Shown: positions 18,297-28,897, counted from the first letter of the stretch. The stretch: 64,000 bases of DNA from Henriciella sp. (GCA_013213785.1 JABSPZ010000010.1:1-64000), one strand, 5' to 3'. Made by a program: numbers and translations. The notes: generated by a model not told the origin, from the letters alone.

Positions 18297-19061
18297 CTAT
18301 TCGACGTCGTTTAGAGACCAGTCATATTCGTGTTTTGTGATTCTTCGTTTCGCTTGAATTTTTTCTGCGAGCTCCGGCTCGGCATGTTCAAGCAAATGAT
18401 CGATCACGCCCTCATTTGATCCGCCAAAATCCTCTCGGAACCATTTATAAATGGTCGATACTTGCAGCGTGCCGTTCCGGCGAACGGTCACGCCGCGCGG
18501 ATTGTTGATATAGTCGCGGGCGGCATCGTCGAGCTCTTCATCAAGGGTCGCGCCGAACCAAGCGTCGGTGCGCAAGTTAGGGCAACCGAATGAGGCGCAG
18601 TTTACAGCATAGTGGACACGTGGGTCGCTGAACTGAACGCGAAGAATCCCATGCTCGAGATCATCGAGACTAACTTTTTCGCCGTCCACCGTTGTGAAAA
18701 CACGTTTCCAAGGCCCCACAATATAGCCAGACTGGATCGACTTTGTTGGATAGCGGCCGACAATGTGCTGGATGGTCAATGCATTGTAGATGTTTGAGTA
18801 AGCAGCGAATTGCTCGTCATCGCTGAGAGTGTCAAAGTCCAAATCCGCAAAACTCTCAAGATAGGCGTCCAGCTTAGCAGAGTCTTCGGCATTGGCCTGA
18901 AGACCGCCATAGTCAAAGCGGTTCACGCCATCATCGCTTTCAACCACATAAGTGCCTAGGATATCGTCCCAGGGCTGATGCAGCTCTGTATCGTCTGCCG
19001 AAGCAGATCCCGCAGCAATCGTCATGGCAATAGCTCCAACCGTCAGCATTTTGCGTAGCAT
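18297..19061 (-). CDS. DUF547 family secreted protein
   Basis: Signal peptide MLRKMLTVGAIAMTIAAGSASA; FAAYSNIYNALTIQHIVGRYP, VHYAVNCASFGCPNLRTDAW. Confidence 0.9.
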   Translation of the reverse strand: MLRKMLTVGAIAMTIAAGSASADDTELHQPWDDILGTYVVESDDGVNRFDYGGLQANAEDSAKLDAYLESFADLDFDTLSDDEQFAAYSNIYNALTIQHIVGRYPTKSIQSGYIVGPWKRVFTTVDGEKVSLDDLEHGILRVQFSDPRVHYAVNCASFGCPNLRTDAWFGATLDEELDDAARDYINNPRGVTVRRNGTLQVSTIYKWFREDFGGSNEGVIDHLLEHAEPELAEKIQAKRRITKHEYDWSLNDVE

Positions 19062-19211
19062 AGATTTCGTGTCCCTTTTAGAAACTTTGTTCGAGCCGGA
19101 TATATGCAGATGGCCAAAAAGATGCACGTAACGGTATAGTCCCGAACCATCACCGATGCGTGAGCGGGGTGTGACGGCTGTATTTGACGCGGAAAACCTG
19201 CGGGATTTCTC

Positions 19212-19240
19212 TTGACCTCACCGGCTCGCAGCCGTAATAG
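19212..19240 (+). promoter_or_regulatory. Candidate sigma-70-type promoter of rpmH-rnpA operon
   Basis: TTGACC-(17 nt)-TAATAG, 45 nt upstream of rpmH ATG. Confidence 0.6.
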
Positions 19241-19284
19241 CCCCGCTTTCGAGTTCAACTAATTTCTATTGAGGCGAGACGCCC

Positions 19285-19419
19285 ATGAAACGCACATTCC
19301 AGCCAAGCCGCCTGAAGCGCGCCCGTACACACGGTTTCCGCTCTCGCATGGCAACCAAGAATGGCCGTAAGGTTTTGGCCCGCCGCCGCGCGAAAGGCCG
19401 CAAGGTCCTGTCTGCTTAA
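19285..19419 (+). CDS. rpmH: 50S ribosomal protein L34
   Basis: [44 protein letters not shown]; missed by ORF track (44 aa). Confidence 0.99.
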   Translation: MKRTFQPSRLKRARTHGFRSRMATKNGRKVLARRRAKGRKVLSA

Positions 19420-19444
19420 GACAGGCCTGCCGGGGACTGGTCCC

Positions 19445-19825
19445 ATGGCAAAATCTGAAGCTTCCGAATCTGGGGTCGTCCGTCTTAAGACACGGCCCCA
19501 GTTTCTTTTTGTACGAGCGGGCAAGTCCGAGCGCCGAAAGGCGCTGGTTGTTCAGGCGCGCACACGTACCGGTTCTCCAACCATTGGCGCTGGGTTTACG
19601 GCTACGAAGAAGATCGGAAACGCGGTTATCCGCAATCGCGCAAAGCGCCGCCTAAAAGAAGCGTCCAGACAACTTCTACCCCTTCACGGCGTGACCGGCG
19701 CTGACTATGTGTTCATTGCCCGAATGGATACTGCGACGATTGGCTGGCAGCGGCTGCTTGACGATATGGAAAGCGCACTGATAAGCCTCGCCAAAGATTT
19801 TTCAGCGGGGACAGGTCCGGCCTGA
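19445..19825 (+). CDS. rnpA: Ribonuclease P protein component
   Basis: LKTRPQFLFVRAGKSERRKALVVQARTR...GFTATKKIGNAVIRNRAKRRLKEA. ATG 19445 preferred to upstream 19361. Confidence 0.95.
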   Translation: MAKSEASESGVVRLKTRPQFLFVRAGKSERRKALVVQARTRTGSPTIGAGFTATKKIGNAVIRNRAKRRLKEASRQLLPLHGVTGADYVFIARMDTATIGWQRLLDDMESALISLAKDFSAGTGPA

Positions 19826-19857
19826 CCCCTCTTTTTATATCAGGATACGCATCGCCT

Positions 19858-21696
19858 ATGCTGCCCAATCAACAAAACGGTATGGACCCTCAGGACCAAC
19901 GCAATTTCATCATCGCGATGGCGCTGATGATTGTCTTTGTATTTGCCTATCAGTTCTTCGTCCTTGAGCCACAAGCCAAGCGCGCCAATGAAGCGCGCGA
20001 AGCGGCGCAAGCAGAAGCCGGCCTCGAAACGCCGGTTGAGGCAGCCACGCCCGCGCCTTTGGAAGATGTGATCAAGTCGGTCGACGAGGCATTGGTCGAA
20101 ACGTCACGTGTTGGATTTGACGCCGATCGCGTCGATGGCTCGATCAACCTTAGCGGCGCCGTGATCGATGATCTCAATCTGAAAGACCATTATCGAACCG
20201 TTGAACGCACCGAAGAGCTTCGCCTCCTGCGCCCCGCAAACGCACCGAGCGGCTATACGGTCGGATGGAATTGGTTCGATGGCCGCACCCCGGTCGCTGG
20301 CTATCGCGACAATTGGACGGCGTCAGAAGAAGCGTTCGGCGACGACAATTCGACCACGCTCACCCTTGAAAAAGACGGTCTACGCTTTGAGCGGACCATC
20401 AGCGTGGACGACAATTACATGTTCACGTTCGAAGACTCCGTCACCAATCTCGGCGCTGAACCACGCACACTCATCCCGATCGGCACAGTTCGTCGCTATG
20501 GCGCATGGAAAGAGTTCTTGGATGTCACTGACCCAGGTTCTTCGCGCAAAACGGGTTTTGCGCACCAGGGCCTGATGGGCAGCTTCGATAGCGCGCTGAC
20601 ATGGCGCAATTATAACAACCTATTCAAAGGCCGCGGGATCAAGAAGTCAGAAGACGGGATCCGTGTTGCCGAAACCGGCGGCTGGCTCGGCCTCACAGAC
20701 ATGTATTGGATGGCGGCCTTGGTCCCAGAACAAGGTGAAGGGTTCCGGGCGCGTGTTCGTAATCTCGAAAACCACTTAGAGGTTCTGGTTCAGGGCGCTT
20801 CCGTTGAGCTCGCACCGGGCGCAACCGAAACCGTCGCCAACCAGATCTTTGCAGGCGCCAAAGAGTATGACGTCGTCAACGCTTACCAAGAAGCGGGCAT
20901 TCCGCGCTTCGGTGATGCGATCGATTGGGGCAATATTCTCTACTACCTCACCAAAGGTCTCTTCTTCGTTCTGAACTGGCTGCAAGGCATCGTTGGATCC
21001 TTCGGCTGGGCGATTATCGCGCTTGTGGTCTTGGTCAAACTGCCGCTCGTGCCGCTCTATAATCAGAGCTACAAGTCCATGGCGAAGATGAAAAAGCTAG
21101 CCGAGCCGATGAAAGAAATTTCAGAGCGCTTCAAAGCCGACCCACAGCGTCGCCAACAAGAAGTCATGAAGCTCTATCAGCGCGAAAAGGCCAATCCGCT
21201 TGCTGGGTGTGTGCCGATCCTGCTGACCATTCCGATCTTTATCGCGCTCTATAAGACGCTCTATGTGACAATCGAAATGCGCCACACGCCGTTTGGGTTC
21301 ATCAGTGACCTGTCGGCGCCAGACCCAACCGCGATCGGGAACCTGTTTGGGCTCCTGCCATGGGCGGCCGCTGACGTGAAAGCGATTCCAATCCTTGGTT
21401 TCGTAATCGGGATCGGGATCCTGCCAATCCTCTATGGTGTAACCATGGCGGGGATTCAGGCCCTCTCACCACCGCCGCCGGATCCAACCCAGCGGACGAT
21501 CATGATGGCCTTGCCGTTCGTGTTTATGTTCGTGTTTGGCGGATTTGCCGCGGGCCTCGTGCTGTACTGGGTCTGGTCGAATATTCTCTCGCTTGGGCAG
21601 CAATATTTCATTATGCGCCGCAACGGGGTCGAAACGCAGCTCGACAAATTGATCAAACGATTACTCGGGCGGGGCTCTTCCACCCCGGCTGAATAG
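19858..21696 (+). CDS. yidC: Membrane protein insertase YidC
   Basis: MDPQDQRNFIIAMALMIVFVFAYQFF; periplasmic domain; SMAKMKKLAEPMKEISERFKADPQRRQQEVMKLYQREKANPLAGCVPILLTIPIFIALYKTLYVTIEMRH. Confidence 0.98.
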   Translation: MLPNQQNGMDPQDQRNFIIAMALMIVFVFAYQFFVLEPQAKRANEAREAAQAEAGLETPVEAATPAPLEDVIKSVDEALVETSRVGFDADRVDGSINLSGAVIDDLNLKDHYRTVERTEELRLLRPANAPSGYTVGWNWFDGRTPVAGYRDNWTASEEAFGDDNSTTLTLEKDGLRFERTISVDDNYMFTFEDSVTNLGAEPRTLIPIGTVRRYGAWKEFLDVTDPGSSRKTGFAHQGLMGSFDSALTWRNYNNLFKGRGIKKSEDGIRVAETGGWLGLTDMYWMAALVPEQGEGFRARVRNLENHLEVLVQGASVELAPGATETVANQIFAGAKEYDVVNAYQEAGIPRFGDAIDWGNILYYLTKGLFFVLNWLQGIVGSFGWAIIALVVLVKLPLVPLYNQSYKSMAKMKKLAEPMKEISERFKADPQRRQQEVMKLYQREKANPLAGCVPILLTIPIFIALYKTLYVTIEMRHTPFGFISDLSAPDPTAIGNLFGLLPWAAADVKAIPILGFVIGIGILPILYGVTMAGIQALSPPPPDPTQRTIMMALPFVFMFVFGGFAAGLVLYWVWSNILSLGQQYFIMRRNGVETQLDKLIKRLLGRGSSTPAE

Positions 21697-22344
21697 ATGA
21701 GCGATCTACCAGCCTTCTCCGAAGAGGCGCTGGAGGCCGGCCGCAAGCTCTGTATGGGGCCTGTCGAGTTTGTACTTGGCGCTGCGAGCCTCAGCCAATT
21801 GCCAGATGGCAATCGGCCGGAGATTGCGTTTGCGGGTCGCTCAAACGTCGGCAAATCGTCCTTGATCAATGCGGTGCTCAACCGGAAGAACATGGCGCGC
21901 TCGTCGGCTGAACCCGGGAAAACCCGCGAGCTCAACTATTTTGATATTGGCGATGGCAAACTCTGGCTCGTTGACCTGCCGGGCTTTGGCTACGCGAAAG
22001 TTTCCCGCGAGCAGCAGGCGAAATGGGTTCAGGTGACCAAACGCTATCTGCGTGGCCGCGCCAATTTGCGCCGGGTCTTCTTGCTCGTGGATAGTCGCCG
22101 CGGCCTGATGGATACAGATCTTGAAACCATGGCCATGCTGAACACAGCGGCTGTGACCTATCAAATCGTCCTGACCAAGGCCGATAAGATCAAAAAGTCA
22201 GCGCTCGATGCTGAAACAGCAAAAATTCAGACCACGTTGAAAAAAAATCCGGCGGCGCACCCGATCGTTCGCGTGACATCGTCCGAAAAAGGCTTTGGGA
22301 TTCCCGAACTACGAGCAGAGATCGGTCAAATCACGGAGGTTTAA
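21697..22344 (+). CDS. engB: Ribosome biogenesis GTPase YihA/YsxC/EngB
   Basis: EIAFAGRSNVGKSSLINAVLNRKNMARSSAEPGKTRELNYF, DLPGFGYAKVS, LTKADKI. Confidence 0.96.
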   Translation: MSDLPAFSEEALEAGRKLCMGPVEFVLGAASLSQLPDGNRPEIAFAGRSNVGKSSLINAVLNRKNMARSSAEPGKTRELNYFDIGDGKLWLVDLPGFGYAKVSREQQAKWVQVTKRYLRGRANLRRVFLLVDSRRGLMDTDLETMAMLNTAAVTYQIVLTKADKIKKSALDAETAKIQTTLKKNPAAHPIVRVTSSEKGFGIPELRAEIGQITEV

Positions 22345-22818
22345 ATGGCGGTTCAAATCATAAGCGCCAATCTCGACATCCCGGAGTTTGCGGCCTTAAT
22401 CGACACCCATGCCGAACTGATGCTCAGCCTCTCACCGCCAGGAAGCTGCCATTTCCTACCGATGGAAGGCCTGCGCGACCCTGCGGTCACCGTGTGGGAA
22501 ATGCGTGATGGTGACGAGCTTGTCGGTTGCGGCGGCCTGAAAGAGCTCTCAGCCACGCATGGTGAGATCAAATCCATGCACACACTCTCAGCGAAACGCG
22601 GCGCTGGGCTTGGCCGGAAGATGCTCGATCACGTCGTAAATCAAGCCAAAGCGCGCGGGTACCAACGCCTCAGCCTCGAAACCGGCAGCACGGACGGCTT
22701 TTTACCCTCCCGAACGCTCTATCAGAGCTGCGGCTTTGAAATCTGCGGCCCGTTTAGCGACTATGTTGAAGACCCCCATAGCGTATTTATGACGTTAGAA
22801 ATGTCCGCACACGAATAA
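22345..22818 (+). CDS. GNAT family N-acetyltransferase
   Basis: ELVGCGGLKEL..GEIKSMHTLSAKRGAGLGRKMLDHVVNQAKARGYQRLSLETGS...ALYQSCGF-like pattern. Confidence 0.9.
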   Translation: MAVQIISANLDIPEFAALIDTHAELMLSLSPPGSCHFLPMEGLRDPAVTVWEMRDGDELVGCGGLKELSATHGEIKSMHTLSAKRGAGLGRKMLDHVVNQAKARGYQRLSLETGSTDGFLPSRTLYQSCGFEICGPFSDYVEDPHSVFMTLEMSAHE

Positions 22819-22910
22819 ACCGTCGTAAGACCGACAAAAAAACGTCGCTCCACTGTAATAGAGTGGATTTACGCGGCTCCAAAACCAAGAAAAAGCGTTT
22901 GGAGCCTCCC

Positions 22911-25196
22911 ATGAAAAACTCACTACTCACCACAGCATCCGTGGTCCTTATGTCAGCTCTCCTTCCGCCTGCCTTTGCGCAAGATGCGGGAACAGATGAG
23001 GGCGAACTTCGCCAGAACACAGTGACAGTAACCGTCCAGAAGCGCGAACAAATTCTGCGCGACGTTCCTGTCGCCGTCAGCGCCGTCGATGCCGAGGCGC
23101 TTGATGATCTCGGTCTGGCCGAGTTCGATCAGCTTGCGCGCTTCGTACCAGGCTTCGAAGTTCAAGAGCAAAGCCCAAACAATCCTGGCTTTGTCATTCG
23201 CGGAATTACGTCCGATAGCGGGGAATCCAATATCGAACCTCGGATCGCCGTGTTCCAAGACGGGATCTCAATTTCACGTTCACGCGGCTCAGTTGTGGAG
23301 CTCTTTGATCTGGAGCGGGTCGAGGTCGCGAAGGGTCCGCAGCCAACCCTGTTCGGACGCGGTGCTTTGATCGGCGGCGTCAATGTGATCCAAGCCAAAC
23401 CGCAATTTGACTTTGGCGCCGCAGCAACTGTCGGTGTCGGCAATTTCAATGAACTGTTCGCAGAAGGCCACATCACCAATGCCATCGTGCAAGACCAATT
23501 GGCCTTCCGCTTGTCCGGACGCCTACGCCAGCGGGATGGTTATGTCGAAAGCCTCAATCCGAACGAAGACGACTTTAACAGCCAAGACATGATCGCCATT
23601 CGTGGCGGCCTCACATGGACACCAAGTGCTGATCTAAGCTTTGACCTGATCGCCAATTACCAAGAAGACAGCCCAAGCGGGACCAGTTTTAAATCTGGCG
23701 CTTTTGAACCCCTACCAGGCGCTTCAACGGATGCATGGGATCCCGCCAATCTGAACAGTTTCGGGAACTTCCTCGGCGGCAAAGATCTGGGACTCGAGCG
23801 CGATGTTTTTGGTCTGACTTTGCTGACCACATATGATTTTTCTGACAGCCTCAGCTTAACCTCGATCACCGGTTATCGTGAGTTTGAGAGTCTGGAAGTG
23901 TTTGATCCAGACGGCTTCGGCCTGCCTCTCTTTATCTTTGCTGAAGATGCGGAAGGCGAACAGTTCAGCCAAGAATTACGCCTGAACTTTGATGTGAACG
24001 AGCGCATGCGCGGCTTTGTTGGGGTCAATTATTTCGACGAAGATGGCAGCCAGCGCGTCCCGCTGACGTATGATGAGCGGGCGGTTCAGGCCTTCCTAGG
24101 CGGTATCGTGACACCGCCAAATGCGCCGGATGTCTCGGCTCTTCCAGACTTCAACCTGACTGTGTCTGGTCTAAACGGAACGATCGTGCCACTTAAGCCG
24201 ATTCACAATGAGGTCTTCACCAATTTCGGCGAAACCACGAGTTATGAGATATTCGGCGATGTCTCCTATGACGTGACGGACCGCCTCGAGCTCACCGGCG
24301 GTGTCCGGTACACATCAGACGAAAAGACGAGCGGCTTGCTGGTCGAATTCCCGCAAGCCCCCAGCAATGTCACCTTCGCCGGATTATTCGTCCAAGACAC
24401 TGGCGGCCTGATCGAGGCAAGCGACGAGTTCGATGATGTGACTTGGCGGGTGGCCGCAAAGTATGAGGTCACCGACGACGTAAACGTCTATGCGAACGCC
24501 GCACGGGGCCGCCGCCCAGAGGTCATTACCGCATCAGCGGGCAGCCCATCAGCGGGCTTTACGACCCTGGAATCTGAACTGGTGGATGCCTTAGAAGCCG
24601 GGATCAAAAGCAGCTTGATCGACAATCAACTGATCTTAAATGCATCCGTTTTCTATTATGATTACAGCAACTTCCAAACCACCGAAGTGAATGATCAGGG
24701 ACTTCTCGAGCCGATCAATGCGGGCGATGCGACGGCCGAAGGCGCAGAAATCGAGATGAGCTTTGAGCCGACCGATTATTTCACGCTCACCGCGTCATAC
24801 GGATATAACAAAGCCCGGTTTGACGATGAGGTAGGTGCGCCATTTTCAGGTAATAAACTTCGCCTCTCGCCAGATCAGACAGCTTCGATCGCTGCGAAGT
24901 TTATCCTGGATACGCCTGCGGGAGAGTTGTCTCTGGTGCCAAGCGCAACCTGGCAATCTGAGGTTTTCTTCGACAACACAGAGCGCGACGCGATCAGCCA
25001 GGATGGCTATGCCCTCATCAATTTCAATGCTCAGCTTGATCTAACCGATACCCTCTTTGTTAGCGCGTATGTGACCAACCTGCTCGATGAAGAGTATCTG
25101 ATCGATGCAGGAAATACGGGCGATGCGTTCGGTATTCCGACCTTCATCGCCGGGACACCGCAATTCTACGGCATTCGGTTCGGCGCCAAATACTAG
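22911..25196 (+). CDS. TonB-dependent receptor
   Basis: Signal peptide; TVTVQKREQILRDVPVAVSAVDAEAL plug; RGITSDSG..., VEVAKGPQPTLFGRGALIGGVNVI; beta-barrel C-terminus ending in aromatic residue (GAKY). Confidence 0.92.
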   Translation: MKNSLLTTASVVLMSALLPPAFAQDAGTDEGELRQNTVTVTVQKREQILRDVPVAVSAVDAEALDDLGLAEFDQLARFVPGFEVQEQSPNNPGFVIRGITSDSGESNIEPRIAVFQDGISISRSRGSVVELFDLERVEVAKGPQPTLFGRGALIGGVNVIQAKPQFDFGAAATVGVGNFNELFAEGHITNAIVQDQLAFRLSGRLRQRDGYVESLNPNEDDFNSQDMIAIRGGLTWTPSADLSFDLIANYQEDSPSGTSFKSGAFEPLPGASTDAWDPANLNSFGNFLGGKDLGLERDVFGLTLLTTYDFSDSLSLTSITGYREFESLEVFDPDGFGLPLFIFAEDAEGEQFSQELRLNFDVNERMRGFVGVNYFDEDGSQRVPLTYDERAVQAFLGGIVTPPNAPDVSALPDFNLTVSGLNGTIVPLKPIHNEVFTNFGETTSYEIFGDVSYDVTDRLELTGGVRYTSDEKTSGLLVEFPQAPSNVTFAGLFVQDTGGLIEASDEFDDVTWRVAAKYEVTDDVNVYANAARGRRPEVITASAGSPSAGFTTLESELVDALEAGIKSSLIDNQLILNASVFYYDYSNFQTTEVNDQGLLEPINAGDATAEGAEIEMSFEPTDYFTLTASYGYNKARFDDEVGAPFSGNKLRLSPDQTASIAAKFILDTPAGELSLVPSATWQSEVFFDNTERDAISQDGYALINFNAQLDLTDTLFVSAYVTNLLDEEYLIDAGNTGDAFGIPTFIAGTPQFYGIRFGAKY

Positions 25197-25218
25197 ACAG
25201 CAATACCTCTAAATCGGA

Positions 25219-25248
25219 AACACCTCCGCAGATTGCGGGGGTGTTTTG
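25219..25248 (+). terminator. Rho-independent terminator after TonB receptor
   Basis: AACACCTCCGCA-gat-TGCGGGGGTGTT then TT. Confidence 0.8.
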
Positions 25249-25286
25249 CTTTGCGCCGCGGCCAAATCCGGCTAAGAGCCAGCGCC

Positions 25287-26186
25287 ATGACTGAGACGCC
25301 TCTGCCACCCGCCCAATTGACCGCTGAAACCTTGTCAGAGGCCCTGCCTTATATTCAGCGCTATGCTGGGCGTACGATCGTGATCAAGTTTGGCGGTCAT
25401 GCCATGGTCGATGAGGCGCTCTCTGACGCGTTTGCGCGCGATGTGGTCCTGTTGAAGCACCTTGGCGCAAACCCAGTCGTTGTGCATGGTGGCGGGCCGC
25501 AAATCGCCAAACTGCTGGAACGGCTCGGGATTCAATCAGAGTTTCGAGATGGCCTTCGCGTTACCGACGATGCGACCATGGAAGCGGTTGAGATGGTGCT
25601 CTCCGGCCCGATCAACAAATCCATCGTTCGCGCGATTAACGCAGCTGGCGGTAAAGCCGTGGGTCTATCTGGCTCCGATGGCGACTTGATGCGGGTCACC
25701 AAGGCGACGCGCACCAAGCGCGACGATAGCAGCGAGATCGAGAAAGTCGTCGATCTCGGCTATGTGGGCGAACCTGACAAAATTGACATCTCGGTTTTGA
25801 AAGCGCTGATGCAGAGCGAAAAAGCGATCATTCCTGTGATCGCACCAGTTGGGGTCGGCGAGGATGATCGGCGTTACAATGTGAATGCAGATACGGCTGC
25901 GGGCGCGGTGGCTGCTGCGCTTCAGGCAAAACGATTATTGCTTCTCACCGATGTTGCTGGCGTCCTCGACAAACAGGGGAGCCTAATGCGCGAGATCCGC
26001 CGCGATCAAGTCGATGGCCTTATGCAAGATGGGACGATTAGCGGCGGGATGATTCCAAAGCTTGAAACTGCAGCGAAAGCCGTCAACATGGGCGTTGGTG
26101 GGGCAGTTATACTGGACGGGCGCGAACGTCACGCGCTGCTAATGGAGCTCTTCACCGAACATGGCGCAGGTACCTTTGTCTATTAA
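25287..26186 (+). CDS. argB: Acetylglutamate kinase
   Basis: [77 protein letters not shown]. Confidence 0.97.
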   Translation: MTETPLPPAQLTAETLSEALPYIQRYAGRTIVIKFGGHAMVDEALSDAFARDVVLLKHLGANPVVVHGGGPQIAKLLERLGIQSEFRDGLRVTDDATMEAVEMVLSGPINKSIVRAINAAGGKAVGLSGSDGDLMRVTKATRTKRDDSSEIEKVVDLGYVGEPDKIDISVLKALMQSEKAIIPVIAPVGVGEDDRRYNVNADTAAGAVAAALQAKRLLLLTDVAGVLDKQGSLMREIRRDQVDGLMQDGTISGGMIPKLETAAKAVNMGVGGAVILDGRERHALLMELFTEHGAGTFVY

Positions 26187-27207
26187 ACTCATCCTCGGAA
26201 TTTTCGCGTTTGCATTTACCTTGGCTTTACCCGGGAAAGCTGCGGCGCAGGGCAACTCGAACGGCTGGGATGTCTGTAACGAGACCAGTTATATCATCGA
26301 AGCCGCGACCGGCCGCTATGAGGGCCAAGGCGTTGTCGTCGAAGGATGGACGCGGCTACGTCCCGGCGCCTGTTCAAAAGTCATTGAAGGAACGCTGCGA
26401 CCTGGCATCCATTATCTCTTTGGCCGATCGTCCACAGCACATCGCGGCGGACGCAAAATTTGGGGCGGTAAAAGTAAGCTCTGTATCGACCCAACCGGCA
26501 GTTTTGCGGTTGAGAACATCCCAGATTGCGCCGTCATGGGTCTTGAGGAACGCGAGTTCCGGCCCGTCTTGATCGAAGATGATAAACGCTGGCGCACCAG
26601 CTTTACCGAGACCGAGAAACGAAATCTCGAACAATCCAGCGCCGCAGGAGTCCAGCGCCTGCTTGACAATGCGGGCGTCTATTCGGGTCAGATTGATGGC
26701 TATCTCGGCCGCAAAACGCGCGCCGCAATTGGGGATTTCCTCAAGTCGAAAGGCCTCAACGCTGATACATCCGATGCAGATCTGATGGACATTCTTGAGC
26801 AGACCGCGATTGAGCGCGCTCGAAACGTCGGACTAACCTTCTGTAATCGCACGAATAATCGAATTTGGAGCGCGATGGCACGCCGGCGCGGTGAAGGCTG
26901 GGAGAGTCGCGGTTGGTGGCTGCTTGAAGCGGGCGGCTGCGCGCGCGTGATCGACGAGCCTCTGCTCCAAGCGGGCCTGTTCGCCTATGCCGAAATGGAA
27001 ACCGGCGACGGCGACATCCGCACCCTGACCCGCGGCAGCGACGAATTTTGCGTTTCGAAATCCAAGTTTGCCATTTCTGGAAACGAGGCTTGCGAAGAAG
27101 CCGCTTATCGGACGGGTCGCTTTGTGGCGACCCCAGCGCCGGTCAATCGCCGCCTCGTCTTCGAATTTTTTGATCGTGACTTTGGAGAGCCTGTCGATGC
27201 CAGCTGA
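26161..27207 (+). CDS. DUF1036 protein with two DUF1036-like repeats flanking a peptidoglycan-binding domain
   Basis: Repeats [32 protein letters not shown] and [32 protein letters not shown]; between them [31 protein letters not shown] (PG_binding_1). Confidence 0.85.
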   Translation: MAQVPLSIKLILGIFAFAFTLALPGKAAAQGNSNGWDVCNETSYIIEAATGRYEGQGVVVEGWTRLRPGACSKVIEGTLRPGIHYLFGRSSTAHRGGRKIWGGKSKLCIDPTGSFAVENIPDCAVMGLEEREFRPVLIEDDKRWRTSFTETEKRNLEQSSAAGVQRLLDNAGVYSGQIDGYLGRKTRAAIGDFLKSKGLNADTSDADLMDILEQTAIERARNVGLTFCNRTNNRIWSAMARRRGEGWESRGWWLLEAGGCARVIDEPLLQAGLFAYAEMETGDGDIRTLTRGSDEFCVSKSKFAISGNEACEEAAYRTGRFVATPAPVNRRLVFEFFDRDFGEPVDAS

Positions 27208-27910
27208 CACTGAGAGTGGCGGACCGGACCTGCATGACCGCCGCAACTGGGTCTTCGACTTAGACAATACGCTCTATCCTGCTGAATGTGATCTGTTTGC
27301 AGAAATCGATCAGCGCATGACAGATTTTGTTGCGCGCTTCTTGCGGCTTCCGCGTGACGAAGCGCGGGCAACCCAGAAGAAATACTATGCCGAGCATGGC
27401 ACGACCCTCAACGGATTGATGAGCATGCATGGCATGTCGCCGGACGAGTTTTTGGCGCACGTGCACGATATTGATCTGTCACCCCTGCCCAAAACACCCG
27501 ACCTGGCTGACGCTATTCGCGCGCTTCCAGGCCGGAAGTTTGTTTATACGAATGGCTCAGGCGGGCATGCGAAACGCGTGACGGATTATATGGGCCTTGG
27601 CGATGTGTTCGATGGACAATTCGCGATCGAAGACAGCGCATTTATCCCAAAACCGAACCAAGCCTCCTACGACGCCTTTCTGAAGGCTTTCGATGTGGAT
27701 CCGCAAACATCTGTTTTCTTTGAAGATCTTGCACGAAACCTGACTCCAGCGAAGGAAATGGGGTTTGCGACGGTCTTGGTTCAGTCTGAAAAAGTCTGGA
27801 GCCATGAGCCTGCGGCAGCCCGCCCTGCTGGAATAGGGGATGACCTCCCCCTACATATCGACTATGTGACGCGCGACCTGACGGCGTTCGTCCGTTCGAT
27901 AGTGCAATAA
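27197..27910 (+). CDS. HAD-family pyrimidine 5'-nucleotidase
   Basis: NWVFDLDNTLYPAECDLFAEIDQRM; FVYTNGSGGHAKRV; VFFEDLARNLTPAKEMGFATVLV. Confidence 0.92.
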   Translation: MPADTESGGPDLHDRRNWVFDLDNTLYPAECDLFAEIDQRMTDFVARFLRLPRDEARATQKKYYAEHGTTLNGLMSMHGMSPDEFLAHVHDIDLSPLPKTPDLADAIRALPGRKFVYTNGSGGHAKRVTDYMGLGDVFDGQFAIEDSAFIPKPNQASYDAFLKAFDVDPQTSVFFEDLARNLTPAKEMGFATVLVQSEKVWSHEPAAARPAGIGDDLPLHIDYVTRDLTAFVRSIVQ

Positions 27911-27934
27911 ATACAGCAGAAAGACAGTAAGAAG

Positions 27935-28765
27935 ATGCCTGATCGCTTAGCCGCCTTGATCAACGCTGCCTGGGAAGACCGCGCCGACTTGAACACTGAT
28001 ACGACGGGCGAAATTCGCGAAGCCGTCGATGCGTCTCTGTCTTTGCTAGATAGCGGCGAAGTTCGCGTCGCTGCGCCAGACGGAAACGGTGGCTGGACGG
28101 TCAATGAATGGCTGAAAAAGGCGGTCCTTTTATCTTTCCGCCTCAACGCAAACGTCATCATGGATGGCGGTCCGGGTCATCGCGGTACCTGGTGGGACAA
28201 AGTCCCGAGCAAATTTGAAGGCTGGGGCGCATCCGAGTTCGAAGCCGCTGGCTTCCGCGCCGTTCCTCCAGCCGCGGTTCGCCGCGGGTCTTATATCGCC
28301 CCGGGCGCGGTTTTGATGCCGTCCTTCGTAAACATTGGGGCTTATGTCGACAGTGGCACTATGGTCGATACTTGGGCGACGGTTGGGTCGTGTGCGCAGA
28401 TCGGCAAGAACGTCCACATTTCCGGCGGTGCAGGGATTGGCGGCGTGCTCGAACCTCTTCAGGCAAGCCCTGTGATCATTGAAGACAATTGCTTTATTGG
28501 CGCCCGCGCCGAAGTCGCAGAAGGCGTGATCGTGAGAGAAGGATCCGTCCTTGCCATGGGCGTGTTCTTGTCTCAGTCCACGAAGATCGTCGACCGTCAA
28601 ACGGGCGAGATCCGCTACGGTGAGGTCCCGCCTTATTCTGTTGTGGTACCGGGCAGCCTGCCTGGCCAGAATGGCGGTCCGGCTTTGGCCGCAGCCATTA
28701 TCATTAAGACGGTGGATGAGCGCACACGCTCAAAAACCGGAATCAACGAGCTTTTGCGCGATTAA
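27935..28765 (+). CDS. dapD: 2,3,4,5-tetrahydropyridine-2,6-dicarboxylate N-succinyltransferase
   Basis: [80 protein letters not shown] hexapeptide repeats. Confidence 0.97.
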   Translation: MPDRLAALINAAWEDRADLNTDTTGEIREAVDASLSLLDSGEVRVAAPDGNGGWTVNEWLKKAVLLSFRLNANVIMDGGPGHRGTWWDKVPSKFEGWGASEFEAAGFRAVPPAAVRRGSYIAPGAVLMPSFVNIGAYVDSGTMVDTWATVGSCAQIGKNVHISGGAGIGGVLEPLQASPVIIEDNCFIGARAEVAEGVIVREGSVLAMGVFLSQSTKIVDRQTGEIRYGEVPPYSVVVPGSLPGQNGGPALAAAIIIKTVDERTRSKTGINELLRD

Positions 28766-28860
28766 TCGCGCCCGGATGACAGAGACGTCATCGGAATCAG
28801 ACTTGCATTCAACGGTTTATCCACCCTTTTATTGAGGATGGGGCTCGATTTGCGAGAAAT

Positions 28861-28876
28861 GCCCGCTATAGTGGGC
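28861..28876 (+). promoter_or_regulatory. Dyad GCCCGCTATAGTGGGC overlapping a possible -10 (TATAGT) upstream of hpf
   Basis: Near-palindrome 22 nt upstream of the hpf GTG start. Confidence 0.35.
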
Positions 28877-28897
28877 GCATAACAGACGGAGTTCTCT

